A DNA stretch of 64,000 bases from CAIXSC01 sp046349935 (GCA_046349935.1 JAXMBK010000019.1:1-64000), one strand, 5' to 3'. Counted from the stretch's first letter, positions 34,385 through 45,030 are shown. Numbers and translations are program-made. The notes: generated from the sequence alone by a model not told the origin.

Positions 34385-36616
34385 TTACGGGGCTTCCAGT
34401 TTTTTTCGAGTCGCTTCGGACCAGCGCGGTCGTTCGTCTTCATCGAATACCTCCAGCGCTCGTCGCCAAGCCTGACGAGCTTCCTCGAGCCGCCCGAGCT
34501 TGGCGAAGCAGTCGCCTAAGTGGTCGAGGACGACTCCGCTAGGTTCTTCCCCGGCCGCGGCCCGCTGGAGTTCCGGCAGCGCTTCGGCATGGCGTCCCAA
34601 TTGATGCAGCGCCCAACCCAGACTGTCGCGATACGCCAGCGATGCTGGTTCGGCCTTGACCGCCGCCTGGCACATGCGCAGCGCGCGTTCCAAATGCACT
34701 CCCTGCTCGGCCCACTGATACCCCAAGTTGTTCAGCGCCGACGCGTCCTCCGGGTGCTCGTCCAACACTTGCTCCAGCCATTCGGCCGCTTCCGCCGACT
34801 TCCCGCGGACGCTTGCGATGCTGGAGAGGGCCGTCCGCGCTTCGCGCGCCGCGTCGCGAAAGGCCGGATCGGGGCCGGCTGACTCGAACTTCTCCAGCAA
34901 GCGACGGTATTCGCGTTCGGCTTCGTCGTAACGTCGGGCGTGGAAGGGAATCCAGGCCAGTCGCAATTGGAATTGGGGCGAGTTGGCGCCTCCGGCCGCC
35001 GCCTGTTTGGCTGCGGCGAGCGCCGCGTCGGTTTGCCCCTGCAGTTCCAGCGAACCGGCCAGAAAGTAGTAAAACGTGGCATTGGCTTCGGGACGCACCT
35101 TTTCGTCGATCGCACGCTGAAAGACGCGAGCCGCTCGAGCGCCTTGGTCGACGGCGAACATGCCCAAGCCCCAAGCTGGATAGACGATCGCCGCGCCAGG
35201 CGCTTCTTCTTTCGCGGCCAATTCAAACAAGCGATCGGCGTCGTCGTAGCGCTGCCCGGCATACGCCATCACGGCGCCCAACAATGCCGCGCCCGGCTTT
35301 CGCTCCGCTGCTCCCTGCTCCGTCCGCGTCGTAATCTCCTGCACGGCCTGCACATCAGGCGTCAACGGTTCAATCAACTCTTCCAACTGCCCTAGCGACG
35401 TCGCCGACGCCGCGCTGCGCTGCAACAATTCCACCAACGGCGCCCATTTTCGCGCCTTCCAACGCACGTCGCGCAGCGCGAACAAGACCTCCTCGGAATC
35501 GCCAGCGGCGGCCAGCGCTTCCAGTCGGCGAACGGCGTCGTCGTATTGACCGACTCGGACTTGCGCCGCGGCCAACGCCAAGACGAGCGCCGGACGATCG
35601 GGGAATTTTTGAGCCAACTCAGCGAGTCGTTCGACGACGCGTCGGCGGGCCGTCGGTTCGTCTTCCCCTGCCGCGCGTGCACGTTCAAACTCCACTTGCG
35701 CCAACAACGCGCATGGTTCCGCCTCCAGGTCCTCGGGCGCGTTCTGCCAAAACGGAGCGAACGCCGCGGCTGCGGCCGCGTAACGCTGCTTCGCGAATTC
35801 GATGCGCGCCTGCAGAAATGCGGCTCGACGTGGATCAGGCCGCAACTGGTCGGCGCGCTGGAACATCGCCTGCGCTTCGTCCCAGCGCTTCGCTGAGAAA
35901 AAGGCCTCGCCGAACAACGTGTACGTCGCCTCGGGCTTTTCCAGCAGCAGCTTGACATACTGCTCGTTCAAGCCGTGCTTATCGGGATTGTCGAGCGCCT
36001 CGCGGACTTTGGCGAACGCTTGCGCCGCGTCGGCCGAACGGTCGAGCAAGAAGTAGATCCGCCCCAACTCCATCTGAATCATGACGGTCGAAAAGTCAGG
36101 TTCGACCTCCTTCTGCAGTTCCACGATCCGCTCGTACAACCGCGCTGCTTGGGGCCAGTCGCGTTGTTCGCCGTGAATCGCCGCCAGCCGCAGCAGCACG
36201 ACCGTCGCACCCAGGTCGAGGTCTTGGGCCAGCACCGCGTAGCGGGCCGCTTCTTCGGGACGTCGCAACCGCAGCGCGAGCGACACGATTTCGTCGTGGA
36301 CGGAGACCAAGCTGGAGTCATACCGCCAGGCACGTTCGAAGTTCCGCAAAGCGCCCGGCAAATCGTCGCGCTGCAGTTGCAGTCGAGCGGCCGCATAGCG
36401 CACCGACGCTTCCACGCGATCCTGCTCCGCTTCGGACGGCAGACGACGCGGTACGAACTTTTGCGGCGCCTCTTCGAATTCAGACGCCGCCGGCGCTCGC
36501 ACGTCGTCGTCCGCTCGCCCCCAGTCGCTGGACGCTGCCAGCCAGAAGACGGCGAGGAGAAAGAAAGGCTTGCGTCGCACGACTGCCGCTCGAACAGAAT
36601 GCAGAACGCTGCACAT
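34385..36616 (-). CDS. large TPR-repeat protein, exported
   Basis: A 743-residue protein. Residues 1-35 form a signal peptide (RRKPFFLLAVFWLAASSDWGRA). The remainder is a chain of helical TPR-like pairs, clear examples being GALRNFERAWRYDSS, EDASALNNLGYQWAEQGVHLERALR and VVLDHLGDCFAKLGRLEEARQAWRRAL. TPR proteins are scaffolds for protein complexes, and no catalytic domain is seen. ATG 36616 is chosen because GAGG lies eight bases upstream; ATG 36628 and a TTG overlapping the end of the preceding gene are alternatives. It follows the endonuclease-III-like gene and may belong to the nusA-infB-rbfA transcript. Confidence 0.85.
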   Translation of the reverse strand: MCSVLHSVRAAVVRRKPFFLLAVFWLAASSDWGRADDDVRAPAASEFEEAPQKFVPRRLPSEAEQDRVEASVRYAAARLQLQRDDLPGALRNFERAWRYDSSLVSVHDEIVSLALRLRRPEEAARYAVLAQDLDLGATVVLLRLAAIHGEQRDWPQAARLYERIVELQKEVEPDFSTVMIQMELGRIYFLLDRSADAAQAFAKVREALDNPDKHGLNEQYVKLLLEKPEATYTLFGEAFFSAKRWDEAQAMFQRADQLRPDPRRAAFLQARIEFAKQRYAAAAAAFAPFWQNAPEDLEAEPCALLAQVEFERARAAGEDEPTARRRVVERLAELAQKFPDRPALVLALAAAQVRVGQYDDAVRRLEALAAAGDSEEVLFALRDVRWKARKWAPLVELLQRSAASATSLGQLEELIEPLTPDVQAVQEITTRTEQGAAERKPGAALLGAVMAYAGQRYDDADRLFELAAKEEAPGAAIVYPAWGLGMFAVDQGARAARVFQRAIDEKVRPEANATFYYFLAGSLELQGQTDAALAAAKQAAAGGANSPQFQLRLAWIPFHARRYDEAEREYRRLLEKFESAGPDPAFRDAAREARTALSSIASVRGKSAEAAEWLEQVLDEHPEDASALNNLGYQWAEQGVHLERALRMCQAAVKAEPASLAYRDSLGWALHQLGRHAEALPELQRAAAGEEPSGVVLDHLGDCFAKLGRLEEARQAWRRALEVFDEDERPRWSEATRKKLEAP

Positions 36617-36679
36617 GGCTTGCCTCATTTCGGATGCCAAGCCCCGGTTCGCCGCCCAGCGGTCGTCGACTTGCCGCAA

Positions 36680-37708
36680 CTAGCGGGGCTTCTTCTTGAC
36701 GAGCTTCTTGGCGCCGCCCTTCTTGTCGTCGCGCTTCTCGTCGCGCGCCGACGAAGACGAGTCGTGCTTGGCGGACGATTTTGTCTTGTCCGCCTCTTTC
36801 CCGGCGTCTTTGGCCGGCGACTTGGGGTGAGAATCCTTGGCGTGAGCCTCTTTGGGATGCGGCTCTTTGCCGTGGTGTTCCTTGCCTGGATGTTCCTTGC
36901 CGGCCGGCGCAGAGGGGCGGGCTTCGCCGGGACGCCCTTCCGGCGGGCGATTCTCGGGCGGGCGAGTCTCCGCAGCGGGGCGCGAGCCAGCGAGCGGCCA
37001 AACGACGAAGTCTTCCGGCTTGTGCGGTTTTTTCGGCAAGCGATCCTTCACGTCGGGATCGATCTCCATGAGCACCGCTTTGAACTTGGTCGAGAACGGC
37101 GGGCTGACGGCGTAGTCGGCGCCCATTTGGTGCAGCAACGACGCGAACTCGACTCCCTTATTTTTCGGGATCGCCCGCTCCAGCCCCGGCACTTGCATCT
37201 TCAGCGCTTCGGCCGGCGTGACGACTTGCAGCGCCATCAGCGCTTCCACGGTTCCTTGGCAGACGGGGATCGAGTGGCCTCCGAGGCCATGTTGGACGAC
37301 GTAAGAGATCAAGAACGGATTTCCCAGCGTGTACCGCTCCAAATCCTTTTCCGACTTCCCCAGGTTCTGTTTCGCCAAGTATTCGATGTCGAATGCGAAG
37401 TGCGCTTCGAACACCGACTGCAAGGCGCGTTTGAACTGCTGAGCCGACTTGACTGGATGCGGCAAATTCCCCAGCAGCTCCGCCAGTTCGTTCACCGTCG
37501 TGACGCGCACCTCGTTCCAGTCGAAATACGACTGCTGCAGTTTGGCGAATGCTTCGTCGGCCGCTTCCGGTCGCGCGTTCTCGAGGCAGCAGGCGTACAG
37601 CAAGTGTTCCAGCAGGGTGCGTTCGCCCGGCGGTTCGACGGGCTTATAGTGCTTCTTCAGCACTTTATGGATTTTGGCGAGCAAGGCGGAGCGGTTGGAG
37701 GCGGTCAT
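36680..37708 (-). CDS. degenerate HhH-GPD/endonuclease III-fold protein with basic tail
   Basis: A 342-residue protein. Residues 20-215 follow the helix plan of endonuclease III: LLEHLLYACCLENA, FDWNEVRVTTVNELAELL, AQQFKRALQSVFE and GGHSIPVCQGTVEALMAL. The catalytic Lys of the helix-hairpin-helix (normally GxGRKT) and the catalytic Asp (normally VDTH, here VCQG) are not present, and no iron-sulfur cysteine set follows, so glycosylase activity is unlikely. Residues from about 230 form a long, low-complexity Pro/Glu then Lys/His/Asp-rich tail ending in KKLVKKKPR. It sits between rbfA and the TPR gene. Start ATG 37708; a TTG seven codons upstream is unlikely. Confidence 0.6.
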   Translation of the reverse strand: MTASNRSALLAKIHKVLKKHYKPVEPPGERTLLEHLLYACCLENARPEAADEAFAKLQQSYFDWNEVRVTTVNELAELLGNLPHPVKSAQQFKRALQSVFEAHFAFDIEYLAKQNLGKSEKDLERYTLGNPFLISYVVQHGLGGHSIPVCQGTVEALMALQVVTPAEALKMQVPGLERAIPKNKGVEFASLLHQMGADYAVSPPFSTKFKAVLMEIDPDVKDRLPKKPHKPEDFVVWPLAGSRPAAETRPPENRPPEGRPGEARPSAPAGKEHPGKEHHGKEPHPKEAHAKDSHPKSPAKDAGKEADKTKSSAKHDSSSSARDEKRDDKKGGAKKLVKKKPR

Positions 37709-37744
37709 GGCGGCACGAACTCCGGGCAACCGGAAAAGGAGGGG

Positions 37745-38155
37745 TTAGTCGTCCGAATCGTCTGGCGCCGCGGCGTCCGGCGCCGCGTCGTCCGACGCGG
37801 TCGGCGGCGGCGCGGGAGGAAGCACATCGCGCAAGATTTCAGCGACGGTGATCGAGTGCTTGACGCCTTTATCAAGCACGAATTGCAAACGCGGCGTGTA
37901 CCGCGTATCGATCTTCTCGGACACTTGATGTTGGAGGAAGCCGGCGGCGTTCTGCAGCCCCCGCAAACTCAAGTTTTGCTTCGTCTCGTTTCCCATGATC
38001 GAGACGTGGACCTTGGCCGACCGCATGTCGGGCGCTACTTCGACGTACGTCACGGTGACGTCCCGCACGCGCGGATCTTTCAATTCGGTGAGGATGGCCA
38101 TGCTGACCACCTCGCGAATTGCTTCCGCCGCTTTCAGCAGTCTTCGCGAACTCAT
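37745..38155 (-). CDS. rbfA: 30S ribosome-binding factor A
   Basis: A 136-residue protein; the core of about 110 residues is a KH-like RbfA domain (SRRLLKAAEAIREVVSMAIL; DPRVRDVTVTYVEVAPDMRSA; TPRLQFVLDKGVKHS). RbfA binds the immature 30S subunit and helps process 16S rRNA. The last 25 residues are a Pro/Ala/Asp acidic tail. The order nusA-infB-rbfA on the same strand is the classical cluster. Confidence 0.95.
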   Translation of the reverse strand: MSSRRLLKAAEAIREVVSMAILTELKDPRVRDVTVTYVEVAPDMRSAKVHVSIMGNETKQNLSLRGLQNAAGFLQHQVSEKIDTRYTPRLQFVLDKGVKHSITVAEILRDVLPPAPPPTASDDAAPDAAAPDDSDD

Positions 38156-38268
38156 TCCTTGCCAGGTTCCTACTGAGGACTCGAATCAGAGGACGCGCAT
38201 CTGCACGCCCCAATCCGCGAGCCCGCATCCACGGGCTCGCAGCCAACGTTCGTCGCGACGCTCGCCGG

Positions 38269-41200
38269 TTACAGCGTGCGTGCAACCTCTTCCACCTTGT
38301 ACGCTTCGAACACGTCGTCCTTTTTGACGTCGTTGAAGCCTACCAGACGAATGCCGCACTCCATGCCGCGCGAAACTTCCTTGGCGTCGTCCTTTTCACG
38401 CTTCAGCGAATCGATCGCGTACTCGCCGATCGTACGCCCATCGCGGAACACGCGAACTCGGCAGTTTCGCTCGATCGTCCCGCGGGCCACGTAGCAGCCG
38501 GCCACCGTGCCGACGCGACTGATGACGAACGTCTGCTTGACGATCGCTTGCCCCAGTTCGACCACGCGTTCTTCCGGCTTGAGCTTCCCTTCGAGCATCG
38601 CTTTGATGTCGTCGGAAACCTTGTAGATGATGTCGTAGCGGCGGATCTCCACCTGCCGTTCGTCGGCCAGCGTCCGAGCGGCATCGTCGGGGATCACGTT
38701 GAAGCCGAGGATCACGGCGTTCGACGCGTGAGCCAAGGTGACGTCGGCGACGGTGACGCCGCCGACCGCCGCTTGCAGCACCTTGAGCTGCACTTCGGGG
38801 TGGCTGAATTTGCTCAGTTCCTTGAGGATCGCTTCGATCGAACCGCGTACGTCCGCTCGGAGGATCAAGTTGAGCGTCACCGCTTGCTGCTTCTCGCCCA
38901 GTCGTCCTTCGGTGAGCAGTTGTTGGAACTGATCGAACGACACGCGCGACGAACCGGCCAGATTCGACTGACGTTGCTGGACCGCGCGGCTGGCGGCGAT
39001 TTCTCGCGCCTGCGAAATATCCTCAAGCACGTGGAACGAATCGCCGGCTTGCGGCGCGATATCGAGACCGGTGAGGTTCACCGGCGTCGACGGTCCCGCC
39101 TTTTTCAACCGCACGTTCGGCTTCAACGTATCGTACATCGCCTTGACGCGGCCGTGCGCCGCACCGCAGACGACGATGTCGCCCACGTTGAGCGTGCCGT
39201 TCTTCACCATCACCTTCGCGATCACGCCGCGACCCGCTTCTTGTTCGGCTTCCAAGCAAACGCCGCGCGCGGCCCGCTTGGGATTCGCCTTGTACTCGTG
39301 CAGGTCGGCGGTGACCAACAGGGTGTCGAGCAGTTCGTCGAGCCCCGCGCCGGTCATGGCGCTGCAACGCACCACTTCCACGTCGCCCGACCACTCGCTG
39401 GGCATGAGCCCTTGCGCGGCCAGTTGCTGCAGCACTCGGTCGGCCTTGGCGCCGGGGAGGTCCATCTTGTTCAGCGCGACGACGATCGGCACGCCGGCCG
39501 CCTTCGCGTGACTGATGGCTTCCTCGGTCTGCGGCATGACGCCGTCATCCGCCGCGACCACCAGCACCGCAATGTCGGTGACGTTGGCGCCGCGAGCCCG
39601 CATTTCGGTGAACGCCTCGTGACCCGGCGTGTCGACGAACGCAATCTTGCGGCCGTTCTTGGAAATCTCATAGGCGCGAATGTGCTGCGTAATGCCGCCT
39701 GCTTCGCGCGACGCCACGTCGATGCCGATGAGTCGGTCGAGCAGCGAGGTTTTGCCGTGGTCGACGTGGCCCAAGAAAGTGACCACGGGCGGACGCGGCT
39801 CGAGCATCGCCGGATCGTCTTCGACGTCGTCGATTTGATTGATCAGGGTGTCTTCCAGCGACTGTTGCGCCTTGAGCTCGATGTCGAGCCCCAGTTCGGC
39901 GGCCAGCAGTTCGACTTGGTCCTGATTCAAGCTGGCGTTGATGTTCACGGGAATGCCCATGGTCATCATGACCTTGAGAATCTGGCCCGAGCCGACGCCG
40001 GTGGCTTCCGAGAACTCGCGAACCGTGCAGGGCGTTTCCACGGCGACCTTTCCTTTCCGCGGCGCCGCGGTACTCACGCCGACGCTGCGTCGAGTGAGTC
40101 GGCGGGCGCGCCGATGGGACAACGAATCATCGTCGTCCTCAGGGCGGGTCGTCAACTTGTCGGGCGCCTTAAGCTTCGCCCCCTTCTTGCGGTCGGCGCG
40201 AGCGCTGGCCATGCCGGCCAGATCGCGTTCCGTATCGGCCCCTTCCGCTGGCGCCCCATCGCGATGACGGCGCGTCCGGCCGCCCGCCGCCTTGCCCGCG
40301 GCGTCCGCGCCCGCCGGCGCGGCGGGAGGTTGGGGACCGCGCGGACCCGCCGCGGCCGGCTTGTCGCCGCCCGGTCGAGCCTTCCGCTGCTCCGCCTTGG
40401 ACGTCAAGTGCTCCAAGGGGGGGCGAGCGCCCGCTTTGGCGCCGCGAATGGCGTCTTTCGGCAGACGAATATCAGGCTTCTGCGCAGGCGGTTCGGTCGA
40501 CTTGGCCGTCGGCGTCGGCTGCTTCACTTCTGGCAGCTTCGCCAGATTGATCACCGGCTCGCGTCGCTTGAGCGGCGGCGGCTTGGCGGCGTCTCCGTCG
40601 CCCCCCGTCGGCTTCTTCGCGCCGCGGTTGTCCAAAATGCGGATGCGGCCCGTCGATCCGCCTGGCGAAATGTAATCTTGTCGCGAAAACCCAGGCGCGT
40701 CGGCGCCAGGGCGAGTGGGAGCGCCCGGTGCGTCGCTGGACGGCGTCCGGGAGGCAGGTCCCTTCAGGCCGGCAGAGCCAGCGCCCGCGGAACTTGCACT
40801 CGTCGAACCAGCGCCCGTCGAACCAGCGCCCGGCGCTCGAGCGCTCGTCGAACCAGCGCCCTTGGCGGCGGGGCCCGTCCCGGCGGAACCGGCGACGCTC
40901 GCGGCGGCGGCATCGCCAGCCAGTCCTGCGACGTCCAGTCCGGCGGTCGGCGCGACCGAACCGGCCGCAACTTCCGTCAGGTCGGCGGTCGATCCGGCTG
41001 CGGCGATCGCGGCGGTGGAGCCGGCCGCCGTGTCGCTAACGCCCCGTGCTTCGTCGGTCGGAGCTGCGATCGACGGCTCGGCCGCCGCGGCCAGCGCCGT
41101 TTCATCGGCTGCGGCGGCGGAGGCGGCCATGTCGGGCGCTGCGCCCGAAGCGACGGTCCCTGCCGGCGCCGCCGATTCGGCGAGGCCGCCCGCGGCAGCC

Positions 41201-41532
41201 TCGCTGGTCGAAAGGGAGGAGGTCGCGGTCGCCGCCGACTCTTGCGGCTGACTGCTGCTGGCGCTGCTGCGCGCCGGCATGATGGGAATCTGGCGCGGCA
41301 TCACCGGCGGCGACACCGACGGCGGGATGGGCGTGAGGTCCGGGGCGGACGGCCGCGGCGCCGCACGCTTGGTCGAGCCGGACAGATAGGCCTTCAGCTT
41401 GACGACTTCATCGTCGTCGAGGCTGGCCAGCGCCGAACCCTTCCCGGGGATCCCTGCTTTGACGCACAGGTCCACCAGTTCTTTGCTATCGATCTTCAAA
41501 TCTTTGGCTAACGCGTAAATCCGAATGGGCAC
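38269..41532 (-). CDS. infB: translation initiation factor IF-2
   Basis: A 1087-residue IF-2, longer than most because of an Ala/Pro/Gly/Ser-rich region of more than 400 residues. It opens with an IF2_N helix (IRIYALAKDLKIDSKELVDL). A second N-terminal segment (CTVREFSEATGVGSGQILK) precedes the GTPase domain: GHVDHGKTSLLD (G1, near 590), DTPGHEAFTEMRARG (G3) and NKMDLPGA (G4). Domains II-IV follow. The low-complexity part includes a 15-base tandem repeat (40801-40860) encoding AGSTG-type units. It delivers fMet-tRNA to the 30S subunit. The gene lies 42 bases from nusA. Confidence 0.97.
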   Translation of the reverse strand: MPIRIYALAKDLKIDSKELVDLCVKAGIPGKGSALASLDDDEVVKLKAYLSGSTKRAAPRPSAPDLTPIPPSVSPPVMPRQIPIMPARSSASSSQPQESAATATSSLSTSEAAAGGLAESAAPAGTVASGAAPDMAASAAAADETALAAAAEPSIAAPTDEARGVSDTAAGSTAAIAAAGSTADLTEVAAGSVAPTAGLDVAGLAGDAAAASVAGSAGTGPAAKGAGSTSARAPGAGSTGAGSTSASSAGAGSAGLKGPASRTPSSDAPGAPTRPGADAPGFSRQDYISPGGSTGRIRILDNRGAKKPTGGDGDAAKPPPLKRREPVINLAKLPEVKQPTPTAKSTEPPAQKPDIRLPKDAIRGAKAGARPPLEHLTSKAEQRKARPGGDKPAAAGPRGPQPPAAPAGADAAGKAAGGRTRRHRDGAPAEGADTERDLAGMASARADRKKGAKLKAPDKLTTRPEDDDDSLSHRRARRLTRRSVGVSTAAPRKGKVAVETPCTVREFSEATGVGSGQILKVMMTMGIPVNINASLNQDQVELLAAELGLDIELKAQQSLEDTLINQIDDVEDDPAMLEPRPPVVTFLGHVDHGKTSLLDRLIGIDVASREAGGITQHIRAYEISKNGRKIAFVDTPGHEAFTEMRARGANVTDIAVLVVAADDGVMPQTEEAISHAKAAGVPIVVALNKMDLPGAKADRVLQQLAAQGLMPSEWSGDVEVVRCSAMTGAGLDELLDTLLVTADLHEYKANPKRAARGVCLEAEQEAGRGVIAKVMVKNGTLNVGDIVVCGAAHGRVKAMYDTLKPNVRLKKAGPSTPVNLTGLDIAPQAGDSFHVLEDISQAREIAASRAVQQRQSNLAGSSRVSFDQFQQLLTEGRLGEKQQAVTLNLILRADVRGSIEAILKELSKFSHPEVQLKVLQAAVGGVTVADVTLAHASNAVILGFNVIPDDAARTLADERQVEIRRYDIIYKVSDDIKAMLEGKLKPEERVVELGQAIVKQTFVISRVGTVAGCYVARGTIERNCRVRVFRDGRTIGEYAIDSLKREKDDAKEVSRGMECGIRLVGFNDVKKDDVFEAYKVEEVARTL
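40801..40860. repeat. 15-base tandem repeat inside infB
   Basis: Four consecutive 15-base units; units 1, 2 and 4 are identical (CGTCGAACCAGCGCC), unit 3 is diverged. The period is a multiple of three, so the reading frame is kept and Gly/Ser/Thr/Ala-rich pentapeptides are repeated in the IF-2 linker. Copy number could vary between strains by slippage. Confidence 0.9.
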
Positions 41533-41574
41533 CTGCGCCCTCCTCTTTCATTCCCAGGCATGAAGTCCGACAAG

Positions 41575-42834
41575 TCACATATCCTTTTGCTCCTTGCGGC
41601 CACGCTTGCCCGCGTCGGGAACCTCGTCGGTCCCCTGTTCCATCCGTTCCAATTCCTTCTGCCGTCGACGCTCGGCTGCTTTGGCTTCCTCCGCCTCCGC
41701 CGCCTTCGCCTCCGCTTGATCCACGACGTGCTGCACCTGCTCTTCCGTCAGGCCGCCCATCTCCATGAGTTGATCCGGTTCGATGACCGACAAGTCGTCG
41801 TAGGACAAGAAGCCCTGCTCGACCAACTTCTGGGCGACTTCTTCCGGCATGCCGTCCAGAGCGCTGAAGCCGTTGACGGCGCGGTCGATCTGCTGTTCCA
41901 GCTCGTCCGCCGTCATGATTTCGATGTCCCAGCCGCACAGTTTGCTGGCCAGCCGAACGTTTTGGCCGCGGCGACCGATCGCCAACGACAACTGGTCCTC
42001 GTTCACCAGCACAATGGCGCGCCCCAGCATGTCGCACAGCAACACTTGTTCGACCTTGGCCGGTTGCAGGGCGTTGGGGATGAGCACCATCGGATCGTCG
42101 CTCCAACGCACGATGTCGATCCGCTCGCCCCCCAACTCGTCGACGATGTTCTTGATGCGATTACCGCGGACGCCCACGCAAGCGCCGACGCAATCGACGC
42201 GCTGATCGGTGCTGCTCACCGCCACTTTGCTGCGATAACCAGGTTCGCGCGAAATGGCGTTGACGGAAATCACGCCGTCCGCAATTTCCGGAATCTCCTG
42301 CTCGAACAGCCGCAATACGAGCTGCGGGCGCGTACGGCTGAGCACCACTTTGACGCGATTGCCTTGCGGCTTCACCTCGAACACCACCGCCCGTACGCGT
42401 TCGTTGGCGTGATGCGATTCGCCGGGAATCTGTTCGCTGCGCGGTAAAATGGCTTCGACGTGCGACAGCGACACCAAGGTCGTATTGCCTTCCACTCGCT
42501 GCACGACGCCCGTTTCGAGCTGCCCGATCTTTCCTTCGTATTCGTACATGAGCGTATCGCGCTCAGCTTCCCGAATCTTCTGGATGATCACTTGCTTGGC
42601 GGTCTGAGCGCCGATGCGGCCGATGAGTTCCGGGTCGAGCGCCTGTCCGTTGTAGCTGCCGGCGAGCGCCCCGTTCTTGCGATCAATCTGAATGACGATT
42701 TCGGCTTCTTCGCCGTAGTGTTTCTTCGCGGCCGACACCATGGCCGACTCAATCGCCTGGAACACGATTTCGGGATCGATGTTCTTGTCGCGATGCAGCG
42801 AGTCGACAATTCGTAGCAGCTCGTTCGGATTCAT
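41575..42834 (-). CDS. nusA: transcription termination/antitermination factor NusA
   Basis: A 419-residue NusA. It has the N-terminal RNA-polymerase-binding domain (NPNELLRIVDSLHRDKNIDP), an S1 domain (about 130-200), and KH domains with GVRGNRIKNIVDELGGERID and LAIGRRGQNVRLASKLCGWD. A helix-hairpin-helix-like segment (LVEQGFLSYDDLSVIEPDQL) and a charged tail follow. The rimP gene that normally precedes nusA is not next to it; an ABC ATPase gene takes that place, 17 bases upstream. Confidence 0.96.
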   Translation of the reverse strand: MNPNELLRIVDSLHRDKNIDPEIVFQAIESAMVSAAKKHYGEEAEIVIQIDRKNGALAGSYNGQALDPELIGRIGAQTAKQVIIQKIREAERDTLMYEYEGKIGQLETGVVQRVEGNTTLVSLSHVEAILPRSEQIPGESHHANERVRAVVFEVKPQGNRVKVVLSRTRPQLVLRLFEQEIPEIADGVISVNAISREPGYRSKVAVSSTDQRVDCVGACVGVRGNRIKNIVDELGGERIDIVRWSDDPMVLIPNALQPAKVEQVLLCDMLGRAIVLVNEDQLSLAIGRRGQNVRLASKLCGWDIEIMTADELEQQIDRAVNGFSALDGMPEEVAQKLVEQGFLSYDDLSVIEPDQLMEMGGLTEEQVQHVVDQAEAKAAEAEEAKAAERRRQKELERMEQGTDEVPDAGKRGRKEQKDM

Positions 42835-42851
42835 GCCTCGTCCTCATCTTC

Positions 42852-44066
<1,215 letters not shown>

Positions 44067-44081
44067 CGAGCGTGACCCTAC

Positions 44082-44122
44082 AAAAAAACGCGGAACGTTC
44101 CCCCGCAGGAGCCGGTTCCGCG
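44082..44122 (-). terminator. intrinsic terminator just upstream of the ABC-nusA operon start codon
   Basis: On the minus strand CGCGGAAC (44122-44115) pairs with GTTCCGCG (44096-44089), an 8-base perfect stem with an 18-base loop, followed by seven T. It lies 15 bases before the ABC ATPase ATG and downstream of a promoter, so it terminates leader transcripts rather than nadD transcripts alone. Confidence 0.65.
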
Positions 44123-44148
44123 ACGGCGGCATGGCCCCATTAAACCGT

Positions 44149-44263
44149 TAGCCTTGCCTGATTCCGCATTCAGGTCGCTTTCGACGCCCGCCTGTCTCCT
44201 CTCCGCCAGGGGCGGAGCGAAACCAGGGCCAAGCATCGAACGCCGCGGAAGCACGCAAGGCTA
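44149..44263 (-). ncRNA. branched leader-RNA candidate upstream of the ABC-nusA operon
   Basis: An outer 9-base stem, TAGCCTTGC (44263-44255) with GCAAGGCTA (44157-44149), encloses at least two hairpins: CTCCGCC/GGCGGAG (44217-44201, three-base loop) and CCTGA/TCAGG (44174-44157). A stretch TTCCGCG inside (44250-44244) is identical to the 3' arm of the downstream terminator and could pair with its 5' arm, an antiterminator arrangement. No Rfam family comes to mind. The structure was found by eye and no folding was run. It could be a riboswitch, a protein-controlled leader, or chance. Confidence 0.45.
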
Positions 44264-44295
44264 GTTCGACTTTCAGGTTAGCCATTCGGTCCCCC

Positions 44296-44324
44296 ACGAT
44301 ACCGGGTAGGGGGGCCAGTGTCAA
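44296..44324 (-). promoter_or_regulatory. promoter of the ABC-nusA-infB-rbfA leader
   Basis: On the minus strand a consensus TTGACA (44324-44319), a 17-base spacer, then TATCGT (44301-44296, four of six). Transcription would begin near 44289, just after nadD, and produce a leader of about 220 bases before the ABC ATPase ATG. Confidence 0.6.
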
Positions 44325-44336
44325 GTTGCCGATGCG

Positions 44337-44942
44337 TTAAACATAGAGTCGGTGTTCGATGATATACCGTTCCACGGCGGCCGGCGTCCGATAACGAAGC
44401 CCCTGCCCGGCGGCGATGCGAGCACGCAGTTCTCGGCTGCTTAGTTCGATCATCGGCATCACCACCTGATGCGCCGCGATCCGCCGCACCGCGTCTTCCC
44501 CCGCGGCCTCCGCCAGTTTCTCCAGCGGAGGCGCCTCCACTCCAGCTCGACGCACCGACACGAGGGTCGCAGTCGCGGCGATTTGCGCCGGCGCCCGCCA
44601 CGTCGGCAAGTCGGCCAGCGCGTCGGCCCCCAGCAAGAAAAACAGCTCGTCCCCCGGTCGCGCGCGACGCAACTCCGCCAGCGTCTCCGCCGTGTAGCTC
44701 ACTCCGCCCCGCTCGATCTCCCAGCTCGAAACGCGAAAGGCCGGATTGTCGGCGACGGCCAACTCCAGCATCGCCAAGCGGTGGCGAGGGTCGACGGGCG
44801 GCGTCGTCCGTTTGTGAGGCGGGATGCTGGCCGGCATGAACCACACTTCATCCAACCGGCACTGTTCGCGGCAGCATTCGGCCAGCAGCAGGTGTCCCAT
44901 GTGGACGGGATCGAAGGACCCGCCGTAAATGCCTAGTCGCAT
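44337..44942 (-). CDS. nadD: nicotinate-nucleotide adenylyltransferase
   Basis: A 201-residue NAD-biosynthesis enzyme that adenylates nicotinate mononucleotide. The nucleotidyltransferase motif is GIYGGSFDPVHMGHLLLAE, the C-terminal motif is IELSSRELRARIAAGQ, and the Rossmann-type segment FFLLGADALADLPTW is present. Length is normal. It is divergent from priA and is followed by the promoter and leader of the ABC-nusA operon. Confidence 0.95.
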   Translation of the reverse strand: MRLGIYGGSFDPVHMGHLLLAECCREQCRLDEVWFMPASIPPHKRTTPPVDPRHRLAMLELAVADNPAFRVSSWEIERGGVSYTAETLAELRRARPGDELFFLLGADALADLPTWRAPAQIAATATLVSVRRAGVEAPPLEKLAEAAGEDAVRRIAAHQVVMPMIELSSRELRARIAAGQGLRYRTPAAVERYIIEHRLYV

Positions 44943-45030
44943 GCCCAGGGCCTCATTTGGTAGAGTTCGCGAAGAGCCCGCTCATCGTAGTGTGCGTGGC
45001 GCCAATCGCGTAGGGCCGAACGAGCGCTAG

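Noticed and set aside
36617..36679. A longer start for the TPR protein
   Set aside because: The extra codons start at a TTG just at the preceding stop and lack a ribosome-binding site, while ATG 36616 has GAGG and begins a normal signal peptide.
40801..40860. A CRISPR-like repeat series
   Set aside because: The units are directly adjacent without spacers and in frame inside infB, so this is a coding tandem repeat.
38119..41511. A 1130-codon open frame on the plus strand opposite infB
   Set aside because: It mirrors infB, whose GTPase motifs are certain; the antisense product has low-complexity Arg-rich composition.
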